From assembly GCF_014655295.1 (NCBI RefSeq), contig NZ_BNBI01000001.1, positions 1 through 64,000 of the forward strand: DNA of 64,000 bases, given 5' to 3'. Both the position numbers and the translations under genes were made by a program. The notes under the pieces are model-generated. The model was not told the origin of the DNA. It saw only the letters and a list, made by a program, of their open reading frames with translations, and did not search any database. Positions 8,131 through 17,460 of the stretch are shown here, one piece after another; position 1 is the stretch's first letter, and the number at the start of each line of letters is the position of its first letter. The DNA comes from Streptomyces fumanus. GTDB taxonomy: Bacteria > Actinomycetota > Actinomycetes > Streptomycetales > Streptomycetaceae.

Positions 8131-11100
8131 CTAGACCTCGGCCGGTTCCCTCGTGGGCTCCGGCTGGGGCGGGACGCCGCCGTTCCGCTTCGCCTCGCGC
8201 TTCTTCGCGCGGCGCTCCTTGCGCAGTTCCAGCATCGCGTAGAGCGTCGGGACCAGGAGCAGCGTGAGCAGCGTGGAGGTGATCAGACCGCCGATCACCA
8301 CGACCGCCAGCGGCTGGGCGATGAAGCCGCCCTCGCCGGTGACGCCCAGGGCCATCGGGAGCAGGGCGAAGATGGTCGCCAGGGCCGTCATCAGGATGGG
8401 CCGCAGCCGGTGCCGGCCGCCCTCGACGACCGCCTCGACCACTCCGTAGCCCTGCGCGCGGTACTGGTTGATCAGGTCGATCAGCACGATCGCGTTGGTG
8501 ACGACGATGCCGATCAGCATCAGCATGCCGATCATGGCCGGGACGCCCATCGGGGTGCCGGTGGCGATCAGCAGGCCGAGGGCGCCGGTCGCCGCGAACG
8601 GGATGGAGACCAGCAGGATCAGCGGCTGGGCCAGCGAGCGGAACGTGCCGACCAGCAGCATGAACACGATCGCGATCGCCGCCAGCATGGCCAGGCCCAG
8701 GTTGGCGAAGGCGTCGTCCTGGTCGGCGGTGACGCCGCCGATCTCGGCGCTGGCGCCGGTCGGCAGGTCCAGGGCGTCGATCTTCGACTGGAGCGCGGCG
8801 CCGACCGCGCCGGTGTTGTCGCCGGTCGGCCTGGCGGTGACGGTGGCCGCGCGCTGGCCGTCGATCCGGGTCATCGACACCGGGCCGTCCACCTGCTCGA
8901 CGGTGGCGATGTCGCCGAGCCTGACCGGGCCGAGGCGCAGCGCCTTGAGTTCGGCGAGGGTGTCGGCGGGCTTCGCGGAGGTGATGACGATGTCCCGCTC
9001 GGTGTCGTCCAGGACCGCCTTGCCGGCGGTGGTGCCGCGTACCGCCTGGGTGACGGCCGCGCCGAGCGTCTGGTCGGTGAAGCCGGCCTCGGCGGCCCGG
9101 GCGTTGGCCTTGACGGAGATACGGGGCACGCTCTGCGCCAGGTCGCTGGTGACGTCGGTGACGTCGTCCAGGCCGGCGACGGTCTTGCGGACCTGCTCGG
9201 CGGCCGTGCGCAGCGCCTTGGGGTCGGACGCCTTGACGACGACGCTGAGGTCCTGGCTGCTGAAACCGTCCCCGGCGGCGACGGTGGTGGTGCCGATGCC
9301 GTCGAGCTTTTCGAGCCCGGCCTCGATGTGGTCCTGGACGTCCTCGAAGGACGCCGAGTCCTCCAGCATGACCTGGTACGACGCCTGGTTGGTGTCGGTG
9401 CCGCCGCCGAAGGCCGCCATCCAGCCGGAGGAGCCGACGGTGACCTGGTAGTCCTTGACGCCGTCGGTGCCGGCGAGCAGCTTCTCGACCTTCCTGGCCT
9501 GGGCGTCGGTAGCCGCCAGGCTGGTGCCGGGCGCCAGTTCCTGCTTGACGTTGAGGACCTTCTGCTCGCCCTGGTCGAAGAAGTTGGTCTTCAGCAGCGG
9601 GGCCATGCCGAAGGTGCCGACCAGGACGACGACCGCGATGGCCACGCTGGTCAGGCGGCGCCGGGTGGCGAACCGCAGGACGGGGACGTAGAGGCGCTGG
9701 AGCCTGCTCCTGGCCTCCTTCTCCTCGGCCAGCCTGCGGGCCTCCTCGGCGTCCTCCGGGGTGCCCTTGGGGGCGCGCAGGAACCAGTACGACAGGACCG
9801 GCACGACCGTCAGCGACACCAGCAGGGAGGCGATCAGCGCGGCGGTCACGGTGAGGCTGAAGGAGCCGAACAGCTCGCCGACCATGCCGCCGACCAGGCC
9901 GATCGGCAGGAACACGGCGACGGTGGTGAGGGTGGAGGAGGTGACCGCGCCGGCCACCTCGCGGACCGCCTTGAGGATGGCCTCCTGGCGTTCCTCGCCG
10001 TAGCCGAGGTGGCGCTTGATGTTCTCCAGGACCACGATCGAGTCGTCGACGACCCGGCCGATGGCGATGGTCAGCGCGCCGAGGGTGAGCATGTTCAGGG
10101 ACAGGTCGCGGGTCCACAGCACGATCAGCGCCAGCACCACCGACAGCGGGATGGAGACGGCGGTGACCAGGGTGGAGCGGACCGAGGCCAGGAAGACCAG
10201 GATGACGACGACCGCGAAGAGCAGGCCGAGGGCGCCCTCGGTGGTCAGGCCCTCGATGGCCTTGGACACCGCCGGGCCCTGGTCGCTGACGACGGTGAGG
10301 GTCGCGCCGGAGCCGAGGTCCTCGCGCAGGCCGGGCAGCTTGTCCTCGACCGCTTCGGAGATGGCGACCGCGCTGCCGTCGTGGTCCATGGTGACGGCGA
10401 CGGCGAGGCTGGGCTTGCCGTTGGTGCGGGTCAGGGAGTCGGCCCGGGCCTCCTTCTCCGTCACGGTGGCGAGGTCGCCGAGCCGGACCGGCTTCTTCAC
10501 GCCCTCGCCGGTGACCATCAGGTCCTCGATCTGCCGTACGGAGGTGAAGGCGCCGCCGACCTGGACGGTGCGGTTGGCGCCGCCCTCGTCGAAGGAGCCC
10601 GCCGGGACGCTCGCGCCGCCGGTCTGCAGGGCCTGGACGAGGGTCTGGGGGGTGACGCCGGCCCGGGCCAGCTCCGCCTCGTCCGGGGTGACGGCGACCT
10701 GGAGGTCGCGGACGCCGTCGACGGTGACCTGGGCGACGCCCTCGATGTCCTCCAGCGCGGGCACGACCGTCCGGTCGAGGCGGTCGGCGAGGGCCTGCTG
10801 GTCCTCGCCGGAGGACGCGGAGAGCACGACGGTGGGGATGTCGTCGGTGGAGCCCGCGACGACCTGCGGGTCGACGTCGTCCGGCAACTGGGCGCGGGCC
10901 CGGTTGACGGCCTGCTGGACATCGGCGACGAGCTGCTGGGTGTCCGGGCCGTAGTCGAAGGACGCCATGAGCACGGCGTTGCCCTCGCTGGCGGTGGAGG
11001 TGACGCCCGAGAGGCCGTCGACCGCTTCGAGGTTGTTCTCGATGGGCTCGACGATCTGCTTCTCCACCACGTCCGGCGAGGCCCCCTGGTAGGGGGCGAT

Positions 11101-11244
11101 CACGGACACCATGGGCAGTTCGATGGTGGGCAGCAACTGCTGCTTGAGCTGGGGGATCGCGATCGCCCCGAAGACGAGCGCGACGATCGACATCAGCCCT
11201 ATGAGGGCCCGTTGCGCGAGGCTGAATCTCGACAGCCAGGACAT
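8131..11244 (-). CDS. RND-superfamily efflux permease (AcrB/SwrC type)
   Basis: A proton-driven efflux pump of 1037 residues in the cytoplasmic membrane. It has the standard RND plan: TM1 near residues 12-30, an outside loop to about 330 beginning LPTIELPMVSV, a cluster of helices to about 560, a second helix near 500-560 followed by a second loop, and a final cluster to about 1010. Family signatures such as GRVVDDSIVVLENI near residue 400 and IGIVVTNAIVLID near 905 are present. No membrane-fusion protein is adjacent, as in Gram-positive SwrC-like pumps. It is the last gene of the minus-strand set with a two-component pair and pspA, 153 bases after the regulator. Substrate unknown. Confidence 0.93.
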   Translation of the reverse strand: MSWLSRFSLAQRALIGLMSIVALVFGAIAIPQLKQQLLPTIELPMVSVIAPYQGASPDVVEKQIVEPIENNLEAVDGLSGVTSTASEGNAVLMASFDYGPDTQQLVADVQQAVNRARAQLPDDVDPQVVAGSTDDIPTVVLSASSGEDQQALADRLDRTVVPALEDIEGVAQVTVDGVRDLQVAVTPDEAELARAGVTPQTLVQALQTGGASVPAGSFDEGGANRTVQVGGAFTSVRQIEDLMVTGEGVKKPVRLGDLATVTEKEARADSLTRTNGKPSLAVAVTMDHDGSAVAISEAVEDKLPGLREDLGSGATLTVVSDQGPAVSKAIEGLTTEGALGLLFAVVVILVFLASVRSTLVTAVSIPLSVVLALIVLWTRDLSLNMLTLGALTIAIGRVVDDSIVVLENIKRHLGYGEERQEAILKAVREVAGAVTSSTLTTVAVFLPIGLVGGMVGELFGSFSLTVTAALIASLLVSLTVVPVLSYWFLRAPKGTPEDAEEARRLAEEKEARSRLQRLYVPVLRFATRRRLTSVAIAVVVLVGTFGMAPLLKTNFFDQGEQKVLNVKQELAPGTSLAATDAQARKVEKLLAGTDGVKDYQVTVGSSGWMAAFGGGTDTNQASYQVMLEDSASFEDVQDHIEAGLEKLDGIGTTTVAAGDGFSSQDLSVVVKASDPKALRTAAEQVRKTVAGLDDVTDVTSDLAQSVPRISVKANARAAEAGFTDQTLGAAVTQAVRGTTAGKAVLDDTERDIVITSAKPADTLAELKALRLGPVRLGDIATVEQVDGPVSMTRIDGQRAATVTARPTGDNTGAVGAALQSKIDALDLPTGASAEIGGVTADQDDAFANLGLAMLAAIAIVFMLLVGTFRSLAQPLILLVSIPFAATGALGLLIATGTPMGVPAMIGMLMLIGIVVTNAIVLIDLINQYRAQGYGVVEAVVEGGRHRLRPILMTALATIFALLPMALGVTGEGGFIAQPLAVVVIGGLITSTLLTLLLVPTLYAMLELRKERRAKKREAKRNGGVPPQPEPTREPAEV

Positions 11245-11397
11245 GGGTCAGGGTCTCTCTTCTGTGGCCTGAGCGGAGGACGGGCACATGACGGGCGCCC
11301 ACCCCACACCCTGGCCCATCACCGGGCCCCGTTCCCTAGACCCCAGGTCCATTTCCGGACGGGCGCGTACTCCCTGCGCAGTACACGGGGGCCGCGC

Positions 11398-12081
11398 TCA
11401 CTCCACCCTCGGACGGACCAGCCCCGACTCGTAGGCGATGACCACCAACTGGGCCCGGTCGCGGGCGCCCAGCTTGGCCATCGCCCGGTTGACGTGCGTC
11501 TTCACGGTGAGCGGGCTGACCTCCAGCTTCTCGGCTATCTCGTCGTTGGAGTGCCCGCCGGCGACCTGGACCAGCACCTCCCGCTCCCGTCCGGTCAGCG
11601 ACTGCAGGCGTTCGGCGCGGGCGGGGTCGCGGTCCTCGTCGGCGGTGCCGCCCTGGGCGAGGAAGCGGGCGATCAGGCCCTTGGTGGCGGCCGGCGACAG
11701 CAGCGCCTCGCCGCCGGCCGCGACCCGGATGGCGTTGAGCAGTTCCTCCGGTTCGGAGCCCTTGCCGAGGAAGCCGGAGGCGCCCGCGCGCAGCGAGCGC
11801 ACCACGTAGTCGTCGACCTCGAAGGTGGTCAGGATGACCACCCGGACCCGGGCGAGGGCGGGGTCGGCGCTGATCATGCGGGTGGCGGCGAGGCCGTCGG
11901 TGCCGGGCATCCGGATGTCCATCAGGACGACGTCGGCCCGCCGCTCCTTCGCCAGGCGCACCGCCTCGGCGCCGTCGGACGCCTCGCCGACCACCTCCAT
12001 GTCGGGTTCGGAGTCGACCAGGACCCGGAAGGCGCTGCGCAGCAGGGCCTGGTCGTCGGCGAGCAGGACCCGGATCGTCAT
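11398..12081 (-). CDS. NarL/FixJ-family response regulator
   Basis: A 227-residue two-component regulator. The receiver domain has the acidic pair in VLLADDQ, the phospho-acceptor Asp in VVLMDIRMPG near residue 54 and the conserved Lys region in GFLGKGSEP. A LuxR-type helix-turn-helix occupies about residues 150-215 (LTGREREVLVQVAGGHSNDEIAE). Its ATG overlaps the kinase stop by four bases (ATGA), so kinase and regulator are coupled. Targets are probably within this cluster (inference). Confidence 0.94.
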   Translation of the reverse strand: MTIRVLLADDQALLRSAFRVLVDSEPDMEVVGEASDGAEAVRLAKERRADVVLMDIRMPGTDGLAATRMISADPALARVRVVILTTFEVDDYVVRSLRAGASGFLGKGSEPEELLNAIRVAAGGEALLSPAATKGLIARFLAQGGTADEDRDPARAERLQSLTGREREVLVQVAGGHSNDEIAEKLEVSPLTVKTHVNRAMAKLGARDRAQLVVIAYESGLVRPRVE

Positions 12082-13298
12082 ACGTCGTTCCCCCGCGCGG
12101 TCGTTCCACTGGTGACCGGCAGGATCGCATGGACCCGGAAGCCGCCCCCGTAGCGGGGGCCGGTGGTGAGGGTGCCGCGCACGGCGGCGACCCGCTCGCG
12201 CATCCCGAGCAGTCCGTGGCCGCCGCCGGCCGCGGGGGCCGGGTCCTCGCCGGTGCCGTCGTCGAGGACGGTGATCTCTATGTTCGGGCCCACCCGGACG
12301 ACGCTGACCTCGGCCTTGGCGCCGGGTCCGGCGTGCTTCTGCACATTGGTGAGGGCTTCCTGGACGACCCGGTAGGCGGCGAGGCCGACGGCGGTGGGCA
12401 GGGTGGTGCCCTGGTCGGCGCGGGCGACCTCGACCTGGAGTCCGGCGTTGCGGAAGGTGCCGGCGAGTTCGTCGAGGCGGTCCAGGCCGGGGGCGGGTTC
12501 GGTCGGGGCCTCGGGGTCGCCGGACTGGCGGAGCAGGCCGACGGTGGCGCGCAGTTCGTCCAGGGCGGAGCGGCTGGCCTCGCGGACGTGCGCGAGGGCC
12601 TCCTTGGCCTGGTCGGGCCGCTTGTCCATGACGTGCGCGGCGACCCCGGCCTGCACATTGACCAGCGCGATGTGGTGGGCGACGACGTCGTGCAGGTCGC
12701 GGGCGATGCGCAGCCGTTCCTCGGCGACCCGGCGGCGGGCCTCCTCCTCACGGGTGCGTTCGGCCTTCTCGGCGCGTTCCCGGATCGCCCGCACGAAGGC
12801 GCGGCGGCTGCGGACGGCGTCCCCGGCGGTGGCGCCGATGCCGGTCCAGGCGAGGACGGCGAGGTTCTCCTGCGCGTACCAGGGCAAGGGCCCGGCCAGC
12901 ATGGCGGCGCCGGTGAGGACGCCCATGCTGAGCAGACCGGCCCGCCAGGTGGTGGGGCGGTCGGTGGCGGCGGCGACGGTGTAGAGGGCGACCACGGCGG
13001 ACATCACGACCGGGGCGCGGGGGTCGCCGGTGACGGACTCCACGACGGAGACGGCGCCCGTCCAGGCGAGCACCGCGATCGGGGCGCGGCGGCGGAAGAC
13101 CAGGGCGGCGGCGCCGAGCGTCATCAGCACCAGGCTGAGCGGGTCGGGGGTGCGCACGCCCCAGGTGACGCCGTCGGGGCCGTGCGGTTCGACGAAGGAG
13201 CCGGCCACCATGCAGACCAGGACCCCGGCCGCGAGGGCCGTGTCCAGGGCCGAGGGATGGGCGGCCAGTCGACACCGGGCGCGGCTGAGGGTGCTCAC
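12078..13298 (-). CDS. two-component sensor histidine kinase (HisKA_3 type)
   Basis: A membrane sensor kinase with several hydrophobic helices in the first 170 residues, a dimerisation/phospho-acceptor region (IARDLHDVVAHH) and an ATPase domain ending GGGHGLLGMRERV. I prefer the GTG at 13296-13298 because GTGGAGCG lies about 7 bases upstream. An in-frame ATG at 13421 would add 41 Pro-rich residues and shorten the gap to pspAA from 160 to 37 bases; I cannot exclude it. The type resembles LiaS/DesK kinases that sense the envelope, consistent with the adjacent pspA. Confidence 0.9.
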   Translation of the reverse strand: MSTLSRARCRLAAHPSALDTALAAGVLVCMVAGSFVEPHGPDGVTWGVRTPDPLSLVLMTLGAAALVFRRRAPIAVLAWTGAVSVVESVTGDPRAPVVMSAVVALYTVAAATDRPTTWRAGLLSMGVLTGAAMLAGPLPWYAQENLAVLAWTGIGATAGDAVRSRRAFVRAIRERAEKAERTREEEARRRVAEERLRIARDLHDVVAHHIALVNVQAGVAAHVMDKRPDQAKEALAHVREASRSALDELRATVGLLRQSGDPEAPTEPAPGLDRLDELAGTFRNAGLQVEVARADQGTTLPTAVGLAAYRVVQEALTNVQKHAGPGAKAEVSVVRVGPNIEITVLDDGTGEDPAPAAGGGHGLLGMRERVAAVRGTLTTGPRYGGGFRVHAILPVTSGTTARGNDV

Positions 13299-13458
13299 GG
13301 CGCTCCACGGTAGCGCCGCGTCCGGCGGTGCCGGTGGCCTCCGGCCCGGGGGGATGCGGCCGGGTGGGGCGGGAGCGGGGGATACAGGGGCCGGGGGTAC
13401 GCGGTCAGAGGGGTCCGGCATGGCCCGGTCCCGGGGCGGGCGGCCGGGCGCCGGGGCG

Positions 13459-13743
13459 TCAGGTGCCGCCCGGGATCAGGCCGTCGTCGCTGAGGAGTTC
13501 CCGTACGTCCTCCAGGGTCGCGTCCTCGGCGGGGAGGATCAGTTCCGACGGTTCCAGGGAGTCGTCGGGGAGCGGGGTGCCCAGTTCGCGGACCTTGGCG
13601 AGCAGGGCCGTGAGGGTGCGGCGGAAGCCGGGGCCGTCGCCGTTCTCCATCTCGGCCTGGAGTTCGTCGTCGAGCCTGTCCAGCTCGGTGAGGTGGCTGT
13701 CGGCCAGCCTCACCTGCCCCTCCCCCATGATCCGTACGATCAT
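13459..13743 (-). CDS. pspAA: PspA-associated protein PspAA
   Basis: A 94-residue cytoplasmic protein beginning MIVRIMGEGQ, characteristic of the PspAA partner family, followed by a helical region (SHLTELDRLDDELQ) and an acidic C-terminus. The ATG at 13743 has GAGGAGGG about 6 bases upstream; upstream codons in the same frame are shadow sequence. It starts 31 bases after the pspA stop, so the two form an operon. The family is known to accompany PspA in actinobacteria and other phyla; its biochemical role is not established. Confidence 0.86.
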   Translation of the reverse strand: MIVRIMGEGQVRLADSHLTELDRLDDELQAEMENGDGPGFRRTLTALLAKVRELGTPLPDDSLEPSELILPAEDATLEDVRELLSDDGLIPGGT

Positions 13744-13774
13744 GTCGCCCTCCTCGGCGTGCGCCCTGCGCGGG

Positions 13775-14572
13775 CTACTGCTTGTCGAACCGCGGGGTGT
13801 CCTGCGGCTGCTGCTGCGCCTGCCGGGTCTGGTCGCCGCCCTCGATGGCCTGCTGGCCACCGCTGGTGCCGCCGGCCAGCTCCGCCTTCATGCGCTGCAG
13901 TTCCAGCTCTACATCCGTACCACCGGAGAGCCGGTCCAGCTCGGCCTGGATGTCGTCCTTGTGCATCCCGGAGGGGTCGTCCAGGGCGCCGGAGGCGAGC
14001 AGTTCGTCGATGGCGCCGGCCCGCGCCTGGAGCTGGGCGGTCTTGTCCTCGGCCCGCTGGATCGCCAGGCCCACGTCGCCCATCTCCTCGGAGATGCCGG
14101 AGAACGCCTCGCCGATCCGGGTCTGTGCCTGGGCGGCGGTGTACGTCGCCTTGATCGTCTCCTTCTTGGTGCGGAAGGCGTCGACCTTGGCCTGGAGGCG
14201 CTGGGCCGCCAGGGTGAGCTTCTCCTCCTCGCCCTGGAGGGTGGCGTGCTGGGTCTCCAGGTCGGTCACCTGCTGCTGGAGGGCGGCGCGGCGCGAGAGC
14301 GCCTCGCGGGCGAGGTCCTCGCGGCCCAGCGCGAGCGCCTTGCGGCCCTGGTCCTCCAGCTTGGACGACTGCGACTGGAGCTGGTTGAGCTGGAGCTCCA
14401 GGCGCTTGCGGCTGGTCGCCACGTCGGCGACGCCGCGCCGCACCTTCTGGAGCAGCTCCAACTGCTTCTGGTAGGAGTAATCGAGGGTCTCGCGCGGGTC
14501 CTCGGCCCGGTCAAGGGCCTTGTTCGCCTTCGCGCGGAAGATCATCCCCATACGCTTCATCACACCGCTCAT
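13775..14572 (-). CDS. pspA: phage-shock protein A (PspA/IM30 family)
   Basis: An ESCRT-III-like membrane-stabilising protein. The 265 residues are mostly long helices: the N-terminal amphipathic helix MKRMGMIFRAKANKALD, then coiled-coil with EDPRETLDYSYQKQ and repeated Gln/Glu/Lys/Ala-rich segments to about residue 220. The C-terminal tail is Gln-rich (GGQQAIEGG...QQQPQD). The ATG at 14572 (MSGVMKRMG) follows a GGGGG about 12 bases upstream; a later ATG at 14560 is possible but lacks a ribosome site. It is first in the minus-strand set that runs into pspAA, the kinase and the regulator. Confidence 0.95.
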   Translation of the reverse strand: MSGVMKRMGMIFRAKANKALDRAEDPRETLDYSYQKQLELLQKVRRGVADVATSRKRLELQLNQLQSQSSKLEDQGRKALALGREDLAREALSRRAALQQQVTDLETQHATLQGEEEKLTLAAQRLQAKVDAFRTKKETIKATYTAAQAQTRIGEAFSGISEEMGDVGLAIQRAEDKTAQLQARAGAIDELLASGALDDPSGMHKDDIQAELDRLSGGTDVELELQRMKAELAGGTSGGQQAIEGGDQTRQAQQQPQDTPRFDKQ

Positions 14573-14842
14573 GGGCTTCGCGCGCCCCCTTCTGACGGAC
14601 TTCGGCTCCAGCACCTGCGACAGAACCCACAGTACGGGCCCTGCATCCATTACCGCACTGTTCGGGGACGGATGCGCTCATCCCCAAGGACGACTGCGTA
14701 CGCTCCCGGTCCGGCGTAGGGAGTAGGTGACGATCAGGGTGTACGCAACGTCCCCTCTGTCCCCTTAGGGACGACCGGCGTTGCGGGATCGTTCCCCGCC
14801 GGGCTGTGGTCCATGCGGGTCAAGCGCTTACCCTTGGGTTTT

Positions 14843-15439
14843 GTGTTCCGTAGCCGTGTCAAGGAAGAGAAGGCCGTGAGCGTCGTCAAGACGCCGGCCG
14901 ACTCCAAGCAGCCCCGCGACCCGCAGGCCCCCAAGGGTCGCCCGACGCCCAAGCGCAGCCAGGCCCAGAGCCAGCGCCGCAGCGTCGCGAATACGTCGAT
15001 GACGCGCAAGGAGGCCGCCAAGCGGCAGCGGGAGGAGCGCCGTGCCGCGATGGAGCGGCAGCGGCAGGCGCTCGCCAGCGGCGACGAGCGGTATCTGCCG
15101 GCCCGGGACAAGGGTCCGGTCCGCAAGTTCGCCCGGGACTTCGTCGACTCGCGGTTCAACATCGCGGAGTGGTTCCTGCCGATGGCCGTGGTCATCCTGG
15201 TGCTGAGCATGGTCCAGGTGGCCCAACTGCAGAACGTGGCGCTGCTGCTGTGGCTGGTCGTGATCGTGCTGATCGTGCTCGACTCGGTCGTCACCGCCGT
15301 CCGGCTGAAGAAGGCCCTGCGGGAGCGCTTCGCCGACGAGCCCAAGCGCGGCGCGGTCGCCTACGCGCTGATGCGCTCCCTCCAGATGCGCCGGCTCCGG
15401 CTGCCCAAGCCGCGGGTGAAGCGCGGGGAGCGGCCCTGA
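14843..15439 (+). CDS. DUF3043 membrane protein
   Basis: A 198-residue protein with a basic, Arg/Gln-rich cytoplasmic N-terminal half (about residues 1-100), followed by two membrane helices at about residues 117-135 and 140-160 and a basic C-terminal tail. The pattern (SMTRKEAAKRQREERRA, then FNIAEWFLP) is that of DUF3043. The GTG at 14843 gives VFRSRVKEEK, the start I recall for relatives; GTG codons at other places in frame are possible. It is divergent from pspA across 270 bases. Function unknown. Confidence 0.85.
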   Translation: MFRSRVKEEKAVSVVKTPADSKQPRDPQAPKGRPTPKRSQAQSQRRSVANTSMTRKEAAKRQREERRAAMERQRQALASGDERYLPARDKGPVRKFARDFVDSRFNIAEWFLPMAVVILVLSMVQVAQLQNVALLLWLVVIVLIVLDSVVTAVRLKKALRERFADEPKRGAVAYALMRSLQMRRLRLPKPRVKRGERP

Positions 15440-15495
15440 CCGGGACGCCGTCCGCCGGGGACGCGGCACACCGCTGGCTCGGTGGGACGGGCGGT

Positions 15496-16224
15496 GTGCG
15501 CGATGTCGTACGGCAGGAGCTGGTGGCCCGGCAGCTCGACGAGCAGATAGCCGGGCGGTTCCCGGTCGGGCGGCGGCTGCGGGTGCTGGACGTCGGCATG
15601 GGGCGGGGCACGCAGGCGCTGCGGCTGGCCAGGGCCGGGCACGAGGTCACCGGCCTGGAACGGGACCCGGAGATGATCGAGGCCGCCCGGCGGACGCTCG
15701 CCGGGGAGCCGGAGGGCATCCGGGAGCGGATGCGGATCATGGAGGGCGACGGCCGGGACACCGGCGTGCACTTCCGGCCGGGCAGCTTCGACGTGGTGCT
15801 CTGCCACGGTGTGCTGATGTACGTCGCGGAGCCCGACCCCGTCCTGGCGGGGCTGGCGCGGATGCTCGCCCAGGGCGGGCTGCTGTCGCTGGTGGTCCGC
15901 AACGGCGACGCGCTCGCGATGCGGCCGGGCCTGTACGGCGACTGGGCCGGCGCGCTCGCCGCCTTCGAGACCACCGCCTACCGCAACCGGTCGGGCTCGG
16001 ACGTCCGCGCGGACCGGCGGGCGGCGCTGACCGCGACCCTCGCGGGGATCGGCGCCCCGCTGCACACCTGGTACGGCGTGGGGATCTTCACGGACACCGC
16101 CCCCGAGGGCGCGGCGCTGCCCGCCGACATGGAGACGCTGCTGGCGGTGGAGGAGCGCGCGGGGCGCACGGACCCGTACCGCGGCATCGCCGCCCTGCTG
16201 CACCTGTGCGGCGTACGGGGCTGA
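15496..16224 (+). CDS. class I SAM-dependent methyltransferase
   Basis: A Rossmann-fold methyltransferase: motif I LDVGMGRGTQAL near residue 30, acidic motif II in GLERDPEM, then SFDVVLCHGVLMY and GGLLSLVVRNGDAL. Ends PYRGIAALLHLCGVRG. The first usable standard start is GTG at 15496, giving 242 residues. However, a CTG at 15436-15438 is in frame, overlaps the DUF3043 stop as CTGA and has GGGGAG 6 bases upstream; it would add 20 residues. Substrate unknown. It is tightly linked to the DUF3043 gene. Confidence 0.85.
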   Translation: MRDVVRQELVARQLDEQIAGRFPVGRRLRVLDVGMGRGTQALRLARAGHEVTGLERDPEMIEAARRTLAGEPEGIRERMRIMEGDGRDTGVHFRPGSFDVVLCHGVLMYVAEPDPVLAGLARMLAQGGLLSLVVRNGDALAMRPGLYGDWAGALAAFETTAYRNRSGSDVRADRRAALTATLAGIGAPLHTWYGVGIFTDTAPEGAALPADMETLLAVEERAGRTDPYRGIAALLHLCGVRG

Positions 16225-16287
16225 GCGGGGCGCCCGTTCGGGTGCTCACCGCGCGCCGCGGGGGCGCCGCCTGGCCAGACTGCGGGC

Positions 16288-17364
16288 ATGGACCTCTCCC
16301 GCCGCCGTGCCGCCGCCCGGCTCGCCCGCGCCGCCGGTCTGCTCTGCCCCGTCCTGCTGGCCGCCGGCTGCACCGGCCCCGGCGCCGCCGGTGAGCGGGC
16401 GGAGGGGACCGCGGCCCGGGCGGCGGCCGTGCCGCGCGCCGCGGCCGACCTGCAGAGCGACTACCTGAGGGTCATCGACGACGTGCTGCCCTCGGTGGTG
16501 CAGATCCAGGGCCGCGACGACCTGGGCTCCGGGGTGGTCTTCGACGACCGGGGGCACATCGTCACCAACGCGCACGTCGTCGGGGACGAGCGGACCTTCC
16601 GGGTGACCACCGCCCACAGCGAGGACCCGCTGCGCGCCACGCTGGTGTACTCCTACCCCGAGCAGGATCTCGCCGTGGTCAAGCTGGACCGGGTGCCGGA
16701 CGGCGTCGAGGCGGCGCGGTTCGGGGACTCCGCCAAGGTCCGGGTCGGGCAGATCGTGCTGGCGATGGGCTCGCCGCTGGGGCTGTCGTCCAGCGTGACG
16801 CAGGGCATCGTCTCGGCGACCGGCCGGACCGTCACCGAGGGCAGTTCCGGGGGCGGTACGGGCGCCACGATCGGGGACATGGTGCAGACCTCGGCGGCCA
16901 TCAACCCGGGCAACAGCGGCGGGGCCCTGGTCGACCTGGACGGGCGGGTGATCGGCATCCCGACGCTCGCCGCGACCGACCCGGGCCTCGGGGACAGCGC
17001 GGCGCCCGGCATCGGGTTCGCGATCCCGGCGTCGATGGTGCGCACGGTCGCCGGGCAGATCGTCCGGGACGGGAAGGTGACCGACTCGGGCCGGGCCGCG
17101 CTGGGCATCACCGGCCGCACGGTCGTCGACGGCGACTACCGGGCCGCCGGGGTGGCCGTCGTGGAGGTGCGCGAGGGCGGCGCGGCGGCCGGCGCCGGGC
17201 TGCGGGAGGGGGACGTCATCACCCGGGTGGGCGGCAGCGAGGTCACCACGATCACCTCGCTCACCGAGGCACTGGCGGCCCGGAAGCCGGGCGAGCGGAC
17301 GAAGGTGACGTTCACCCGGGACGGCGACGAGCGGACCGTCGAGGTGACCCTGGGCGAGCAGTGA
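16288..17364 (+). CDS. HtrA/DegP-like serine protease with PDZ domain, lipoprotein
   Basis: An extracytoplasmic quality-control protease of family S1C. The signal sequence ends in LLAAGC (lipobox), so it is probably anchored by a lipid. The trypsin-like triad is complete: His in TNAHVV near residue 95, Asp in EQDLAVVKL near residue 125, Ser in NPGNSGGAL near residue 210. One PDZ domain covers about residues 265-355 (AAGAGLREGDVITRVGG). The length of 358 is normal. A single ATG at 16288 begins MDLSRRR. It sits 63 bases after the methyltransferase gene. Confidence 0.94.
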   Translation: MDLSRRRAAARLARAAGLLCPVLLAAGCTGPGAAGERAEGTAARAAAVPRAAADLQSDYLRVIDDVLPSVVQIQGRDDLGSGVVFDDRGHIVTNAHVVGDERTFRVTTAHSEDPLRATLVYSYPEQDLAVVKLDRVPDGVEAARFGDSAKVRVGQIVLAMGSPLGLSSSVTQGIVSATGRTVTEGSSGGGTGATIGDMVQTSAAINPGNSGGALVDLDGRVIGIPTLAATDPGLGDSAAPGIGFAIPASMVRTVAGQIVRDGKVTDSGRAALGITGRTVVDGDYRAAGVAVVEVREGGAAAGAGLREGDVITRVGGSEVTTITSLTEALAARKPGERTKVTFTRDGDERTVEVTLGEQ

Positions 17365-17460
17365 CGGCCGCGGTGCCACCGGACCGGTGGGCGGGCCGGG
17401 CCGGGTGACGCGGCGGGACCCCCGGGGCGGCCAGGGGGTGACCGTCCCGGGGGCGGGCCG

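Noticed and set aside
7273-12153. A 1626-codon plus-strand frame across nadA and the RND gene
   Set aside because: Shadow of real genes in high-GC DNA: it is Gly/Arg/Asp-repetitive, crosses a terminator and two convergent genes, and has no domain.
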